The position numbers and the translations under genes are program-made. Shown in pieces: positions 15,795-22,494 of a DNA stretch of 22,494 bases; the first letter of the stretch is position 1, and the number at the start of each line of letters is the position of its first letter. This stretch comes from Synergistaceae bacterium (lineage in GTDB: Bacteria > Synergistota > Synergistia > Synergistales > Synergistaceae): NCBI GenBank assembly GCA_012727545.1, contig JAAYHA010000244.1, positions 1-22,494 of the forward strand. Reading direction: 5' to 3'. The notes beneath the pieces were generated by a model that ran no database searches, had not been told where the DNA came from, and saw only the letters and a program-made list of their open reading frames with translations.

Positions 15795-16484
15795 ATGGAA
15801 GAGAAGATACTGAATCACATTGGAATAATAATGGACGGTAACCGCCGCTGGGCAAGATCCAGAGGTCTCCCTGCCATACTGGGTCACAGGGAGGGCGTAA
15901 AGGCTGTCGAAAGGACTCTCATCGCAGCAAAAGAACTGGGAATACCCTGTGTCTCACTATATGCATTTTCCACAGAAAACTGGAAACGGCCAAAATCAGA
16001 GGTGCTAGGACTTATGGGGTTGCTCAAGTACTACATGAAGTTAAAGCTTGAGGAACTGAATAAGGAAAACGCCAGGATCAGATTCGCAGGCAACATATCA
16101 GCTCTTTCTGAGGATATTCAGGAAATACTTCTGGATGCCGAGCAAAAAACGAGAAACAACGATTCAATGCAGCTTGTTGTCTGCCTGAACTACGGCGGAA
16201 GGCAGGAAATACTTGACGCAGTGAACAAAATGATCGGGGATGGGGTATCGCTGCCGGTGACGGAAGACGTTTTCCGTAAATACCTTTATCTGCCTGATCT
16301 TCCGGATCCTGACCTTCTTATCAGGACCAGCGGAGAGCTCAGGATGAGCAATTTCTGGTTGTGGCAGGGCAGTTACAGTGAATTTTATTTTACAGATAAA
16401 TTCTGGCCCGACTTCGGCAAGCCGGATCTGGAAATGGCAATAGCCGATTACTATAGGAGGGAAAGACGTTATGGCAAAGCCTGA
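15795..16484 (+). CDS. uppS: Isoprenyl transferase (undecaprenyl diphosphate synthase)
   Basis: A 229-residue cis-prenyltransferase that condenses isopentenyl-PP units onto farnesyl-PP to make the C55 lipid carrier for peptidoglycan and other envelope glycans. The motifs are MDGNRRWA (13-20, catalytic Asp14), GHREG (30-34), YAFSTENWKRP, and LIRTSGELRMSNF followed by SEFYF, which together form the substrate and dimer signature. Length is slightly short but within the family range. GGTAGGA spanning the udg stop serves as ribosome binding site. The end overlaps cdsA by 14 bases. The order uppS-cdsA-dxr-rseP-ispG is widely conserved. Confidence 0.96.
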   Translation: MEEKILNHIGIIMDGNRRWARSRGLPAILGHREGVKAVERTLIAAKELGIPCVSLYAFSTENWKRPKSEVLGLMGLLKYYMKLKLEELNKENARIRFAGNISALSEDIQEILLDAEQKTRNNDSMQLVVCLNYGGRQEILDAVNKMIGDGVSLPVTEDVFRKYLYLPDLPDPDLLIRTSGELRMSNFWLWQGSYSEFYFTDKFWPDFGKPDLEMAIADYYRRERRYGKA

Positions 16485-17301
16485 TAATTTTCTGTCATCT
16501 ATACCGGATCTTCCTTTAAGAGCTTTCAGCAGCATCTTCATCGTACTTTTAATTCTGGGAGGCATACTGAAAGGAGGGCATATCTGGAATGCAATTGTCT
16601 TTGTCGTGGCAATGATCTCTCTATGGGAATTTTACAAGTTGCTCTCCACGAAGCACGACATTTCTCCGTGGCTCATCATGGTATCCGGAGCTTTCATCCT
16701 TATCGGAGCTTCCTCCGAAATGAGTCTCACTGCAATTTTATGTTCCATTTCATCTATCGTCTTTGTAGCTCTTTTTCTTGAGATCGTACGCCGCCAGGTA
16801 AGCGCTGAGAGTTTCGCGCTTGAAAACATGGGGGCAACGATAGTCGGGATAGCATATGTTATCCTGCCCTGGTCATTTATGATACTCATCCGGTCAAGGG
16901 AGCTCGGATCACTATTTTTGATTACCCTCTTTTTCTGCACATGGAGCTGTGATGTTGCCGCATACATTGTGGGAAGCCGCCTGGGAAGGAACCTTCTGTG
17001 TGAAAAGATCAGCCCCAAAAAAACATGGGAGGGATTTTTCGGAGGAGCAGCCGCCAGTCTCCTGTGTGGAGGACTGCTTGCTCTGATATTCTCATTTCCG
17101 CCCCTTCCGCTCCTGTTGATGGGACTTCTTTGCGGAGTTGCAGGACAACTTGGCGACCTCGGAGAATCAGTACTTAAGAGAGAGGCCGGAGTCAAGGACA
17201 CCGGATCGCTGATACCCGGACACGGGGGACTCTTAGACAGATTTGACAGCATCCTCGTGAACGGAACACTGGCATTTGTGATATTTGAGCTTATAGGGTG
17301 A
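16471..17301 (+). CDS. cdsA: Phosphatidate cytidylyltransferase (CDP-diacylglycerol synthase)
   Basis: A 276-residue integral membrane enzyme that makes CDP-diacylglycerol from phosphatidate and CTP for phospholipid synthesis. Seven to eight hydrophobic helices are visible. The mid-protein motif WSCDVAAYIVGSRLGR is followed by ISPKKTWEGFFGG, and the C-terminal CDS signature spans KREAGVKDTGSLIPGHGG and LLDRFDS, with the metal-binding aspartates. AGGAGGG lies upstream of the ATG, inside uppS, which it overlaps by 14 bases. The stop is followed within four bases by the dxr start. No unusual features. Confidence 0.95.
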   Translation: MAKPDNFLSSIPDLPLRAFSSIFIVLLILGGILKGGHIWNAIVFVVAMISLWEFYKLLSTKHDISPWLIMVSGAFILIGASSEMSLTAILCSISSIVFVALFLEIVRRQVSAESFALENMGATIVGIAYVILPWSFMILIRSRELGSLFLITLFFCTWSCDVAAYIVGSRLGRNLLCEKISPKKTWEGFFGGAAASLLCGGLLALIFSFPPLPLLLMGLLCGVAGQLGDLGESVLKREAGVKDTGSLIPGHGGLLDRFDSILVNGTLAFVIFELIG

Positions 17302-17305
17302 TGTC

Positions 17306-18475
17306 TTGAGTTCTTCTCCAAAGATCAGAATTGCAGTCATAGGAGCGACAGGGAGTGTTGGCGGGGCAGTTTTAGATATTTGCAAAAGATTCCCTGAAAG
17401 CTTTGATGTCGTTGCTTTGGCTGCTCAAAGCAACCAGGACAAACTTTTCAGTCTTGCTTCGGTCCATAACCCGAAAAAGCTTTGCCTGACTAAACCTATT
17501 TCAGGAAAATTCAAAACAGAGGGCTATGATTGCCTTACAGGTACAGATGCACTTTGCGAGATAGCCTCAGACCCTGATGTTGACCATGTTGTATTTGCAT
17601 CGTCCGGCGTATCGGCCATAAAAGCACTTCAGACAGCACTTAAAGAAGACAAAGATGTATCTCTGGCAAACAAGGAAAGCATCGTCGTCGCCGGTCCATG
17701 GGTAATGCCCCTTGTTAAACGCAAAGATCAGCTCAGGCCGGTAGACAGTGAACACAGTGCAATATGGCAGTGTCTCCGTGAAGATCATAAGCGGGAGATC
17801 GCAAAGATATGGCTTACTGCATCAGGAGGTCCCTTCAGAGACCATACCGCAGAAATGCTTGAAAAGGTAACACCCGAAGAGACCCTCTCCCATCCCGTAT
17901 GGAAAATGGGAGCCAAGATAACTGTAGACAGTGCGACCTTAATGAACAAGGGTATCGAGTGCATCGAAGCAATGCAGCTATTCGGACTTCCGGCAGATAA
18001 AGTTGGTGCCCTTATCCATCCAAAGTCCCAGGTACACGGAGCAGTACTTTTTATAGACGGAACAATGAAGATGCTAGTCTCTCAGCCTGACATGCGTCTT
18101 CCAGCTGCAGCTGCGCTTGCATGGCCGGAGAGACTGGACCTTGTCGCATCGGGGCTTGATTTCATCCGACCGGAAGAGTGGGATCTGCATTTTAGGGAAA
18201 TTGACGGTTCCCTTTTCCCCTGTTTTAGTATAGCCTTCAAGGCAGGTCAGATGGGCGGGGCATATCCACCTCTTCTTGTGGGAGCCGACGAAGCTGCAGT
18301 ACAGTCTTTTCTGGAAGGCATGATACCATTCACGTCAATTTCAAAGGTCATTGAGGAGACTCTTGCCAAATCGGCTTCGGCTTCCCCCGAAACTCTTGAT
18401 GAAGCTATAGAATTAGTCAGCACAGGTGAGAGCATTGCGCGGGAACTGTGTAAAAAATGGAGGCATTACTTTTGA
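17306..18475 (+). CDS. dxr: 1-deoxy-D-xylulose 5-phosphate reductoisomerase
   Basis: A 389-residue NADPH-dependent enzyme of the MEP isoprenoid pathway (DXP to MEP). The NADPH loop GATGSVGG is at 13-20, followed by LANKESIVVAG, PVDSEHSAIWQ (metal and substrate site), LTASGGPFRD, HPVWKMGAKITVDSATLMNKG and IHPKSQVHG. These are all the expected blocks, and length is normal. The start must be TTG 17306: the frame has a stop at 17294, and no ATG or GTG occurs before the nucleotide-binding loop. AGGGTGAT at 17295-17302 provides the ribosome binding site. The neighbouring ATG at 17301 is out of frame and stops after two codons. The 3' end overlaps rseP. Confidence 0.96.
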   Translation: MSSSPKIRIAVIGATGSVGGAVLDICKRFPESFDVVALAAQSNQDKLFSLASVHNPKKLCLTKPISGKFKTEGYDCLTGTDALCEIASDPDVDHVVFASSGVSAIKALQTALKEDKDVSLANKESIVVAGPWVMPLVKRKDQLRPVDSEHSAIWQCLREDHKREIAKIWLTASGGPFRDHTAEMLEKVTPEETLSHPVWKMGAKITVDSATLMNKGIECIEAMQLFGLPADKVGALIHPKSQVHGAVLFIDGTMKMLVSQPDMRLPAAAALAWPERLDLVASGLDFIRPEEWDLHFREIDGSLFPCFSIAFKAGQMGGAYPPLLVGADEAAVQSFLEGMIPFTSISKVIEETLAKSASASPETLDEAIELVSTGESIARELCKKWRHYF

Positions 18476-19518
18476 TAAGTCTCATCTCTTTTCTAATTGT
18501 TATTTCGATATGTGTTATATCACACGAAGGTGGCCACTACCTGTCTGCTCGATGGAGAAATGTCCTTATCCATGAGTTTTCATTCGGAATGGGACCTGCT
18601 GTATGGAGCAGGCAAAAGGGTGAGACCCTCTGGTCTGTAAGAGCTTTCCCTATAGGGGGATTTGTCAGGCTTGAAGGAGAAGACTCATCAGAGGAAGAAC
18701 CTAAATCGGACGGTTATGACCCCTCTCGTTCACTTTCTGCCAAAAAACCATGGGAAAGGCTTCTTGTGCTGGCTTCAGGAGCATGCGTAAATCTGATGCT
18801 GGCATGGCTGCTCACTGCAGCTTTGCTTACAGGTCATGGTGTGATGGATCTTGAAAGGCCGTTTGTAGGGAAGATAATGGAAGGAACACCTGCCTATTCC
18901 GCCGGCATTCAGTCCGGAGACATTATAAAATCAATAAATGGAAAAGAACTGAGCAAATGGTCGGATATCAGGGAGACAATTCAAAATAAGAATGTCACAA
19001 GCGATCGTTTCCATATAACCCTGGAGAGAGAAGAGCAGACCCTCGATTTCAACATCGACATCCCGGTCGACCCGGCTCACGGAGGACGCCTGCTCGGAGT
19101 TCAGCCGGGAAGAATAACTTATCCTGTTCACACCGCGCTGCAAAAGAGCCTGGGCTATTCTTGGAATATGGGAGTTGAAATACTCAGAGGCCTCTGGATG
19201 GTACTCACAAGAAAGGTTCAGTCAGACGTCGTAGGACCTGTCGGTATAGCCGTAATGGCAGGCGATGCACTTAAACAGGGCATATGGTCCTTCATAGCTT
19301 TCCTCGGAGTCATCAACCTCCATCTCGGCCTTCTGAACCTCCTGCCTTTCCCTGCACTGGACGGAGGAAGGATAATCTTCATAATTGCTGAGATGATCAC
19401 AGGGAAAAAGGTCCCCGAGAAATGGGAGGCTATGATCCACTACAGCGGATTCTTGATCCTTATCTCCCTTATTATCCTCGTAACAGGAAAAGACATTATC
19501 AGGCTATTCATCAAATAA
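18472..19518 (+). CDS. rseP: RIP metalloprotease RseP (site-2 protease)
   Basis: An inner-membrane zinc protease of the S2P family, 348 residues from the TTG at 18472. The first helix carries the zinc motif HEGGH (18-22) and the last helices carry the third zinc ligand in PFPALDGGR (about 293-301). A single PDZ domain lies at about 130-195 (VGKIMEGTPAYSAGIQSGD), rather than the two of E. coli. An acidic loop (SSEEEPKSD) precedes the second helix. These proteases cleave anti-sigma factors or remnant signal peptides. Start choice: GGAGG (18459-18463) sits 8 bases before TTG 18472, whereas ATG 18457 (five codons longer) has no visible site; the TTG overlaps the dxr stop (TTGA). ATG 18457 cannot be excluded. 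Confidence 0.94.
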   Translation: MISLISFLIVISICVISHEGGHYLSARWRNVLIHEFSFGMGPAVWSRQKGETLWSVRAFPIGGFVRLEGEDSSEEEPKSDGYDPSRSLSAKKPWERLLVLASGACVNLMLAWLLTAALLTGHGVMDLERPFVGKIMEGTPAYSAGIQSGDIIKSINGKELSKWSDIRETIQNKNVTSDRFHITLEREEQTLDFNIDIPVDPAHGGRLLGVQPGRITYPVHTALQKSLGYSWNMGVEILRGLWMVLTRKVQSDVVGPVGIAVMAGDALKQGIWSFIAFLGVINLHLGLLNLLPFPALDGGRIIFIIAEMITGKKVPEKWEAMIHYSGFLILISLIILVTGKDIIRLFIK

Positions 19519-19535
19519 TCGGGCGGTCGATAAAT

Positions 19536-20582
19536 ATGGGAAGCAGAAAAGATGTTGAGATCAGAGGTCTGACCATCGGAGGCAGCTCACCAGTACGAGT
19601 TGAAAGCATGATAAAAACACCTCTTTCAGACCTTGAGCAGTGCGCCGCGGAGTGTGAAGCTCTTGCAAAGGAAGGATGCGAACTGATAAGGGTCTCGCTT
19701 CCCGATCTTGCTCTGTCGGAAAACATGAAAATTCTTAATTCAAGGTCTTCTATACCGATCATGGCAGATATCCATTTCAACCACAGACTCGCTATCGCGG
19801 CATTGGAAGCAGGATGTGCTTCTATCCGCATAAACCCCGGAAATATGAGTGACAGAAAGGGTACTGAGGACGTGATAAGGCTGGCCCGTAGTTTGGGGGC
19901 TGTAATTCGCATCGGCGCGAACGGCGGTTCCATAAGCAAAGCGCAGCTGGAACATACTATGGGAGACAGGTCCGCTGCACTTGCTTTCGCAGTTGATGAA
20001 CAGGTAAATATTCTTAGAGACTGCTCTTTTGAGAATATTATAATTTCTGCAAAATCCAGTTCAGTTACTGAAACAATAAGAGCAAACTCTCTCCTCTCGC
20101 AAAAATACCCCTATCCGATACACATAGGCATTACTGAGGCTGGCGCAGGGACCGCAGGCATCATAAAAGGAGCTGCCGGGATATCAGTGATGCTTGCACA
20201 GGGAATAGGGGATACCATCCGCGTAAGCCTTACCGGGCCTTCTGTTGAAGAAGTAAAGGTCGGTTACCGCATCCTTGGCTCTCTGGAAATAAGAGAACGT
20301 GGTTATAACCTTATCAGCTGCCCGACATGCGGCCGTAAAAGGATCGATGTCACCAAGCTTGTGGAAGAGGTGAAAGCCCTTCTGCCTGATAACATTAAAG
20401 ATGGAACGACGATAGCAGTTATGGGCTGTGAAGTAAACGGTCCAAGGGAGGCCGCAGGCGCAGACCTCGGCATTGCAGGGACTCCCGATGGTTTTGTCCT
20501 TTTCCGCAAGGGGCGCGCCGTATGCAACGACACTTCCGATAATCTTAAGAAACGGCTTATTGAAGAGATAAAAAAGCTTTAG
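19536..20582 (+). CDS. ispG: 4-hydroxy-3-methylbut-2-enyl-diphosphate synthase (IspG/GcpE)
   Basis: A 348-residue [4Fe-4S] enzyme of the MEP pathway that reduces MEcPP to HMBPP. The N-terminal TIM-barrel region starts with GSSPVRVESM, with MADIHFNH and RINPGNM further on. The cluster domain has Cys262 and Cys265 (SCPTCGR), Cys298 (MGCEVNGPREA) and Glu305, the same 3 Cys + Glu spacing known for IspG. The start is ATG 19536, 17 bases after rseP; the frame is open further upstream into rseP, but homology begins at the chosen point. Only a weak GGGCGG precedes it, so initiation may rely on coupling. With dxr in the same block this gives two MEP steps. Confidence 0.95.
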   Translation: MGSRKDVEIRGLTIGGSSPVRVESMIKTPLSDLEQCAAECEALAKEGCELIRVSLPDLALSENMKILNSRSSIPIMADIHFNHRLAIAALEAGCASIRINPGNMSDRKGTEDVIRLARSLGAVIRIGANGGSISKAQLEHTMGDRSAALAFAVDEQVNILRDCSFENIIISAKSSSVTETIRANSLLSQKYPYPIHIGITEAGAGTAGIIKGAAGISVMLAQGIGDTIRVSLTGPSVEEVKVGYRILGSLEIRERGYNLISCPTCGRKRIDVTKLVEEVKALLPDNIKDGTTIAVMGCEVNGPREAAGADLGIAGTPDGFVLFRKGRAVCNDTSDNLKKRLIEEIKKL

Positions 20583-20634
20583 CCGTACATATCATAAAAA
20601 TTAGCTTTTTGAAGTATTTTTGAACTTCCACAGG

Positions 20635-20664
20635 CTTTAAGTTGATTTTTATTTGTGATATAAT
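20635..20664 (+). promoter_or_regulatory. Candidate extended -10 promoter upstream of arcA (distal)
   Basis: TATAAT at 20659-20664 is preceded by TGA, making an extended -10 (TGnTATAAT). The best -35 at an 18-base spacing, CTTTAA (20635-20640), is poor, which is tolerated with an extended -10. It lies about 137 bases before the arcA start. Confidence 0.35.
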
Positions 20665-20690
20665 TTTTTCTACAGTGAGCAACTAAATCC

Positions 20691-20718
20691 TTACCATTTG
20701 GTTTTCGCAACATATAAT
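20691..20718 (+). promoter_or_regulatory. Candidate promoter upstream of arcA (proximal)
   Basis: A consensus TATAAT at 20713-20718 lies 16 bases after TTACCA (20691-20696), which matches four of six positions of a sigma-70 -35 box. This would give transcription starting roughly 75 bases before arcA, in a 218-bp AT-rich gap. No regulator site (for example an ARG box) could be recognised with confidence. Confidence 0.4.
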
Positions 20719-20800
20719 AACCTATAACCCTGTTATTGCTACTTTTTTTAAGTTAAGCTCTGCTGAAGCTATTTTAAAAAATTTACCGGGGGGTGTATTT

Positions 20801-22039
20801 ATGTGCCAAGATAAGCCATTTTGTGTTTTCTCCGAAACCGGGCCGCTTAAACAGGTAATGCTCCACAGGCCTGGAAATGAACTTAACCGACTTACCATCA
20901 GTAATATGAGTGACCTTCTTTTCGACGACCTTATCTGGCTTGAGCAGGCTCAGCGTGAGCACGACGAGTTTGCCGGCCTACTTCGACGAGAGGGATGCGA
21001 AGTGCTTTATTTCAACGAATGCCTCGCAAAAGTGCTTGAAGATAAAGAAGTAAGGGAATCACTTATCAAATCGGTTTTTATGCTTGAGTGTTTGGACCGT
21101 CACCTTTCCGAAGGACTTGCCGAAGTATTTATGGATCTGCCCTCTATCGATCTCGCCTCACACCTTATAAGCGGTTACAGCAAAAAAGAAGCCTCTTCAT
21201 TATTCAAATCATCGTTAAGCCTGATATCAAAAGTTGAAAACGGCGGAGATTTTGTGATCCATCCGATCCCAAACCTTTATTTCCAGAGAGACCCTGCAAT
21301 GACAGTAGGATGCGGCATCGTTATAGGCCAGATGACCTATGAAGTCCGCAGAAGGGAACCCCTTTACTGGAAATACATAACAAACCACCATCCCAGGTTC
21401 AAAGGTATGGAGATAATATTTGGAGACGCTCCGGATGAAGTCTGGCCGCACAAAGTAGAAGGGGGAGATCTCCTGGTCCTTTCTGACCATGCCATGGCTA
21501 TTGGTGTAAGCCAGAGGACAGCACCTACAACAGCACAGAGAATAGGCAAAAAACTGGCACTTAACACTCCTATAAGAAAGATCTTCGCATTTGAAATACC
21601 AAGGGAACGTTACTGTATGCATCTCGACACAGTCTTTACGATGCTTGACAAAGACGTCTTCAGTATATTCCCTACCGTTACAAAAGTACTCAAGGTCTGG
21701 GAGATGGATTACGACGACAACGGGACACTTCTGTCTATAAAACAGGCACATCAATGGAAAGAGGCCATAGCGAACGAGCTGGGCTTCGATAAAATACGCG
21801 TGATAGAAATGAAAGGCAAGGATCAGGCTGAAACAGACAGGGAGCAGTGGCACGATGGATGTAATACTCTTGCTGTCGCCCCCGGAAAAGTAGTGACATA
21901 CAACAGGAACCTTATGTCCAATAAACTTTTGAGGGACAACGGCATAGAAGTGCTTGAGCTCAATGGTCCGGAACTCGGAAGAGGCAGAGGCGGCCCCAGA
22001 TGCATGACTATGCCTCTGAACAGAGCCCCAGTAAAATAG
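20801..22039 (+). CDS. arcA: Arginine deiminase
   Basis: A 412-residue guanidino-group-modifying enzyme that hydrolyses arginine to citrulline and ammonia, the first step of the arginine deiminase (ADI) fermentation route. Family landmarks are present: GPLKQVMLHRPG (14-25), FQRDP (161-165; often FTRDP), EGGDLLVL (220-227), MHLDTVFT with the catalytic His274, WHDGCNT (350-356) and the C-terminal GRGRGGPRCM with nucleophile Cys401. A strong GGGGGGTG lies upstream of the ATG. It follows an AT-rich gap with promoter-like elements and is 71 bases before the carbamoyltransferase gene, so it probably begins an arc operon. The amino-acid fermentation role fits an anaerobic, arginine-using bacterium. 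Confidence 0.95.
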   Translation: MCQDKPFCVFSETGPLKQVMLHRPGNELNRLTISNMSDLLFDDLIWLEQAQREHDEFAGLLRREGCEVLYFNECLAKVLEDKEVRESLIKSVFMLECLDRHLSEGLAEVFMDLPSIDLASHLISGYSKKEASSLFKSSLSLISKVENGGDFVIHPIPNLYFQRDPAMTVGCGIVIGQMTYEVRRREPLYWKYITNHHPRFKGMEIIFGDAPDEVWPHKVEGGDLLVLSDHAMAIGVSQRTAPTTAQRIGKKLALNTPIRKIFAFEIPRERYCMHLDTVFTMLDKDVFSIFPTVTKVLKVWEMDYDDNGTLLSIKQAHQWKEAIANELGFDKIRVIEMKGKDQAETDREQWHDGCNTLAVAPGKVVTYNRNLMSNKLLRDNGIEVLELNGPELGRGRGGPRCMTMPLNRAPVK

Positions 22040-22110
22040 CTGATTTTTATTAAGGCAATCCGAGTTATATTTTCCGCTAATATTTAACCAAAATTCAAGG
22101 AGGAGTATCA

Positions 22111-22494
22111 ATGGCAATCAATCTTCGCAACAGACACCTGCTGTCACTCAAGCACCACACACCCCAGGAGATAGAATATCTTCTGGATCTTTCAACTGAC
22201 CTCAAAAATAAAAAACGCGCAGGAATAAAAGGCAACCTCATGGAGGGCAAAAACGTAGCCCTGATATTTGAGAAGCCATCCACCCGTACACGCTGTGCAT
22301 TTACTGTGGCGGCAATTGACGAAGGCGGACACCCGGAGTACCTGGGTAAAAACGACATCCAGCTGGGTCACAAGGAAGACGTAGCAGATACTGCAAGAGT
22401 TCTGGGGCGCATGTTTGACGGCATCGAGTTCCGCGGGTTCAGCCAGAAGGTCGTCGAAGACCTTGCAAAGTATTCCGGCGTTCCCGTATGGAAC
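22111..22494 (+). CDS. argF: Ornithine carbamoyltransferase, 5' part (runs off window)
   Basis: The first 128 residues of a carbamoyltransferase usually near 330 residues long; the gene continues past the right edge. The start MAINLRNRHLLSLKHHTP and the carbamoyl-phosphate loop EKPSTRTRCAF identify the ornithine-type enzyme, and the YLGKNDIQLGHKEDVADTARVLGRMFDGIEFRG block follows. Just downstream of arginine deiminase it is best read as the catabolic enzyme (arcB), which converts citrulline and phosphate to ornithine and carbamoyl phosphate; an anabolic role cannot be excluded from the N-terminal part. AAGGAGGAG (22097-22105) is an excellent ribosome binding site. Carbamate kinase is expected beyond the window. 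Confidence 0.95.
   Translation, partial: MAINLRNRHLLSLKHHTPQEIEYLLDLSTDLKNKKRAGIKGNLMEGKNVALIFEKPSTRTRCAFTVAAIDEGGHPEYLGKNDIQLGHKEDVADTARVLGRMFDGIEFRGFSQKVVEDLAKYSGVPVWN

Noticed and set aside
17301..17309. Two-codon ATG mini-ORF before dxr
   Set aside because: It is an ATG that happens to fall between the cdsA stop and the dxr TTG. A regulatory role cannot be excluded but nothing supports it.
20571..20628. Terminator after ispG
   Set aside because: The only pairings are AAAAAGCT (20571-20578) with AGCTTTTT (20603-20610) over a 24-base loop, and a 5-bp stem GAAGT/ACTTC (20611-20628). Both are weak and have no proper T-run after a GC-rich stem.
21227..22117. Long open frame on the - strand opposite arcA (also 14853-15650 and 16632-17321 opposite the Asp23-like/udg and cdsA genes)
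   Set aside because: These translations lack recognisable domains and ribosome binding sites and lie wholly opposite well-identified genes, so they are shadows of coding bias.

Overview
The window is a gene-dense stretch of bacterial chromosome in which every supported gene lies on the + strand. There is no gene-free stretch longer than about 220 bp and no mobile element, CRISPR array or RNA gene that I can see. G+C is moderate by eye, with heavy use of AGG/AGA and ATA codons. Several points suggest an anaerobic, amino-acid-fermenting diderm, most likely a member of the Synergistota: isoprenoids by the MEP route (dxr, ispG), a Gfo/Idh/MocA enzyme resembling lipid A diamino-sugar enzymes, meaB, an arginine deiminase pathway, and Firmicutes-like neighbourhoods (lon-engB, valS-folC, rpiB-upp-wecA-wecB) alongside the uppS-cdsA-dxr-rseP-ispG block. 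This placement is inference from gene content and order; no 16S gene is present.

Layout. (1) 1-7319: the 3' part of lon, engB, valS (behind a 97-nt spacer with two predicted hairpins), folC and pgeF, closely packed with short spacers or overlaps. (2) 7379-8420: a Gfo/Idh/MocA oxidoreductase closed by a strong intrinsic terminator. (3) 8459-9677: a small two-helix membrane protein of unknown function, then meaB, the B12-mutase chaperone GTPase. (4) 9735-14252: a single ORF fusing ribose-5-phosphate isomerase B to uracil phosphoribosyltransferase, then wecA, wecB and murA, which use UDP-GlcNAc for envelope polymers. (5) 14272-15788: an unrecognised P-loop protein with a C-terminal Asp23/Gls24-like domain, overlapping a family 4 uracil-DNA glycosylase by one base. 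(6) 15795-20582: uppS-cdsA-dxr-rseP-ispG, overlapping or nearly so, covering undecaprenyl-PP and CDP-diacylglycerol synthesis, two MEP-pathway steps and the site-2 protease. (7) 20583-20800: a 218-bp AT-rich spacer with promoter-like elements. (8) 20801-22494: arginine deiminase and the 5' part of ornithine carbamoyltransferase, the start of an arginine fermentation operon.

The genes form a few functional modules. RpiB supplies ribose 5-phosphate, the precursor of the PRPP that UPRT consumes. WecA and WecB would start and supply a GlcNAc/ManNAc-type polymer, while MurA commits the same UDP-GlcNAc to peptidoglycan. UppS makes the lipid carrier used by WecA and by peptidoglycan synthesis, from isoprenoids supplied by the pathway that contains Dxr and IspG. 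The least understood items are the P-loop/Asp23-like fusion (14272-15129), the RpiB-UPRT fusion (9735-10850), the small membrane protein (8459-8689) and the structured leader before valS.
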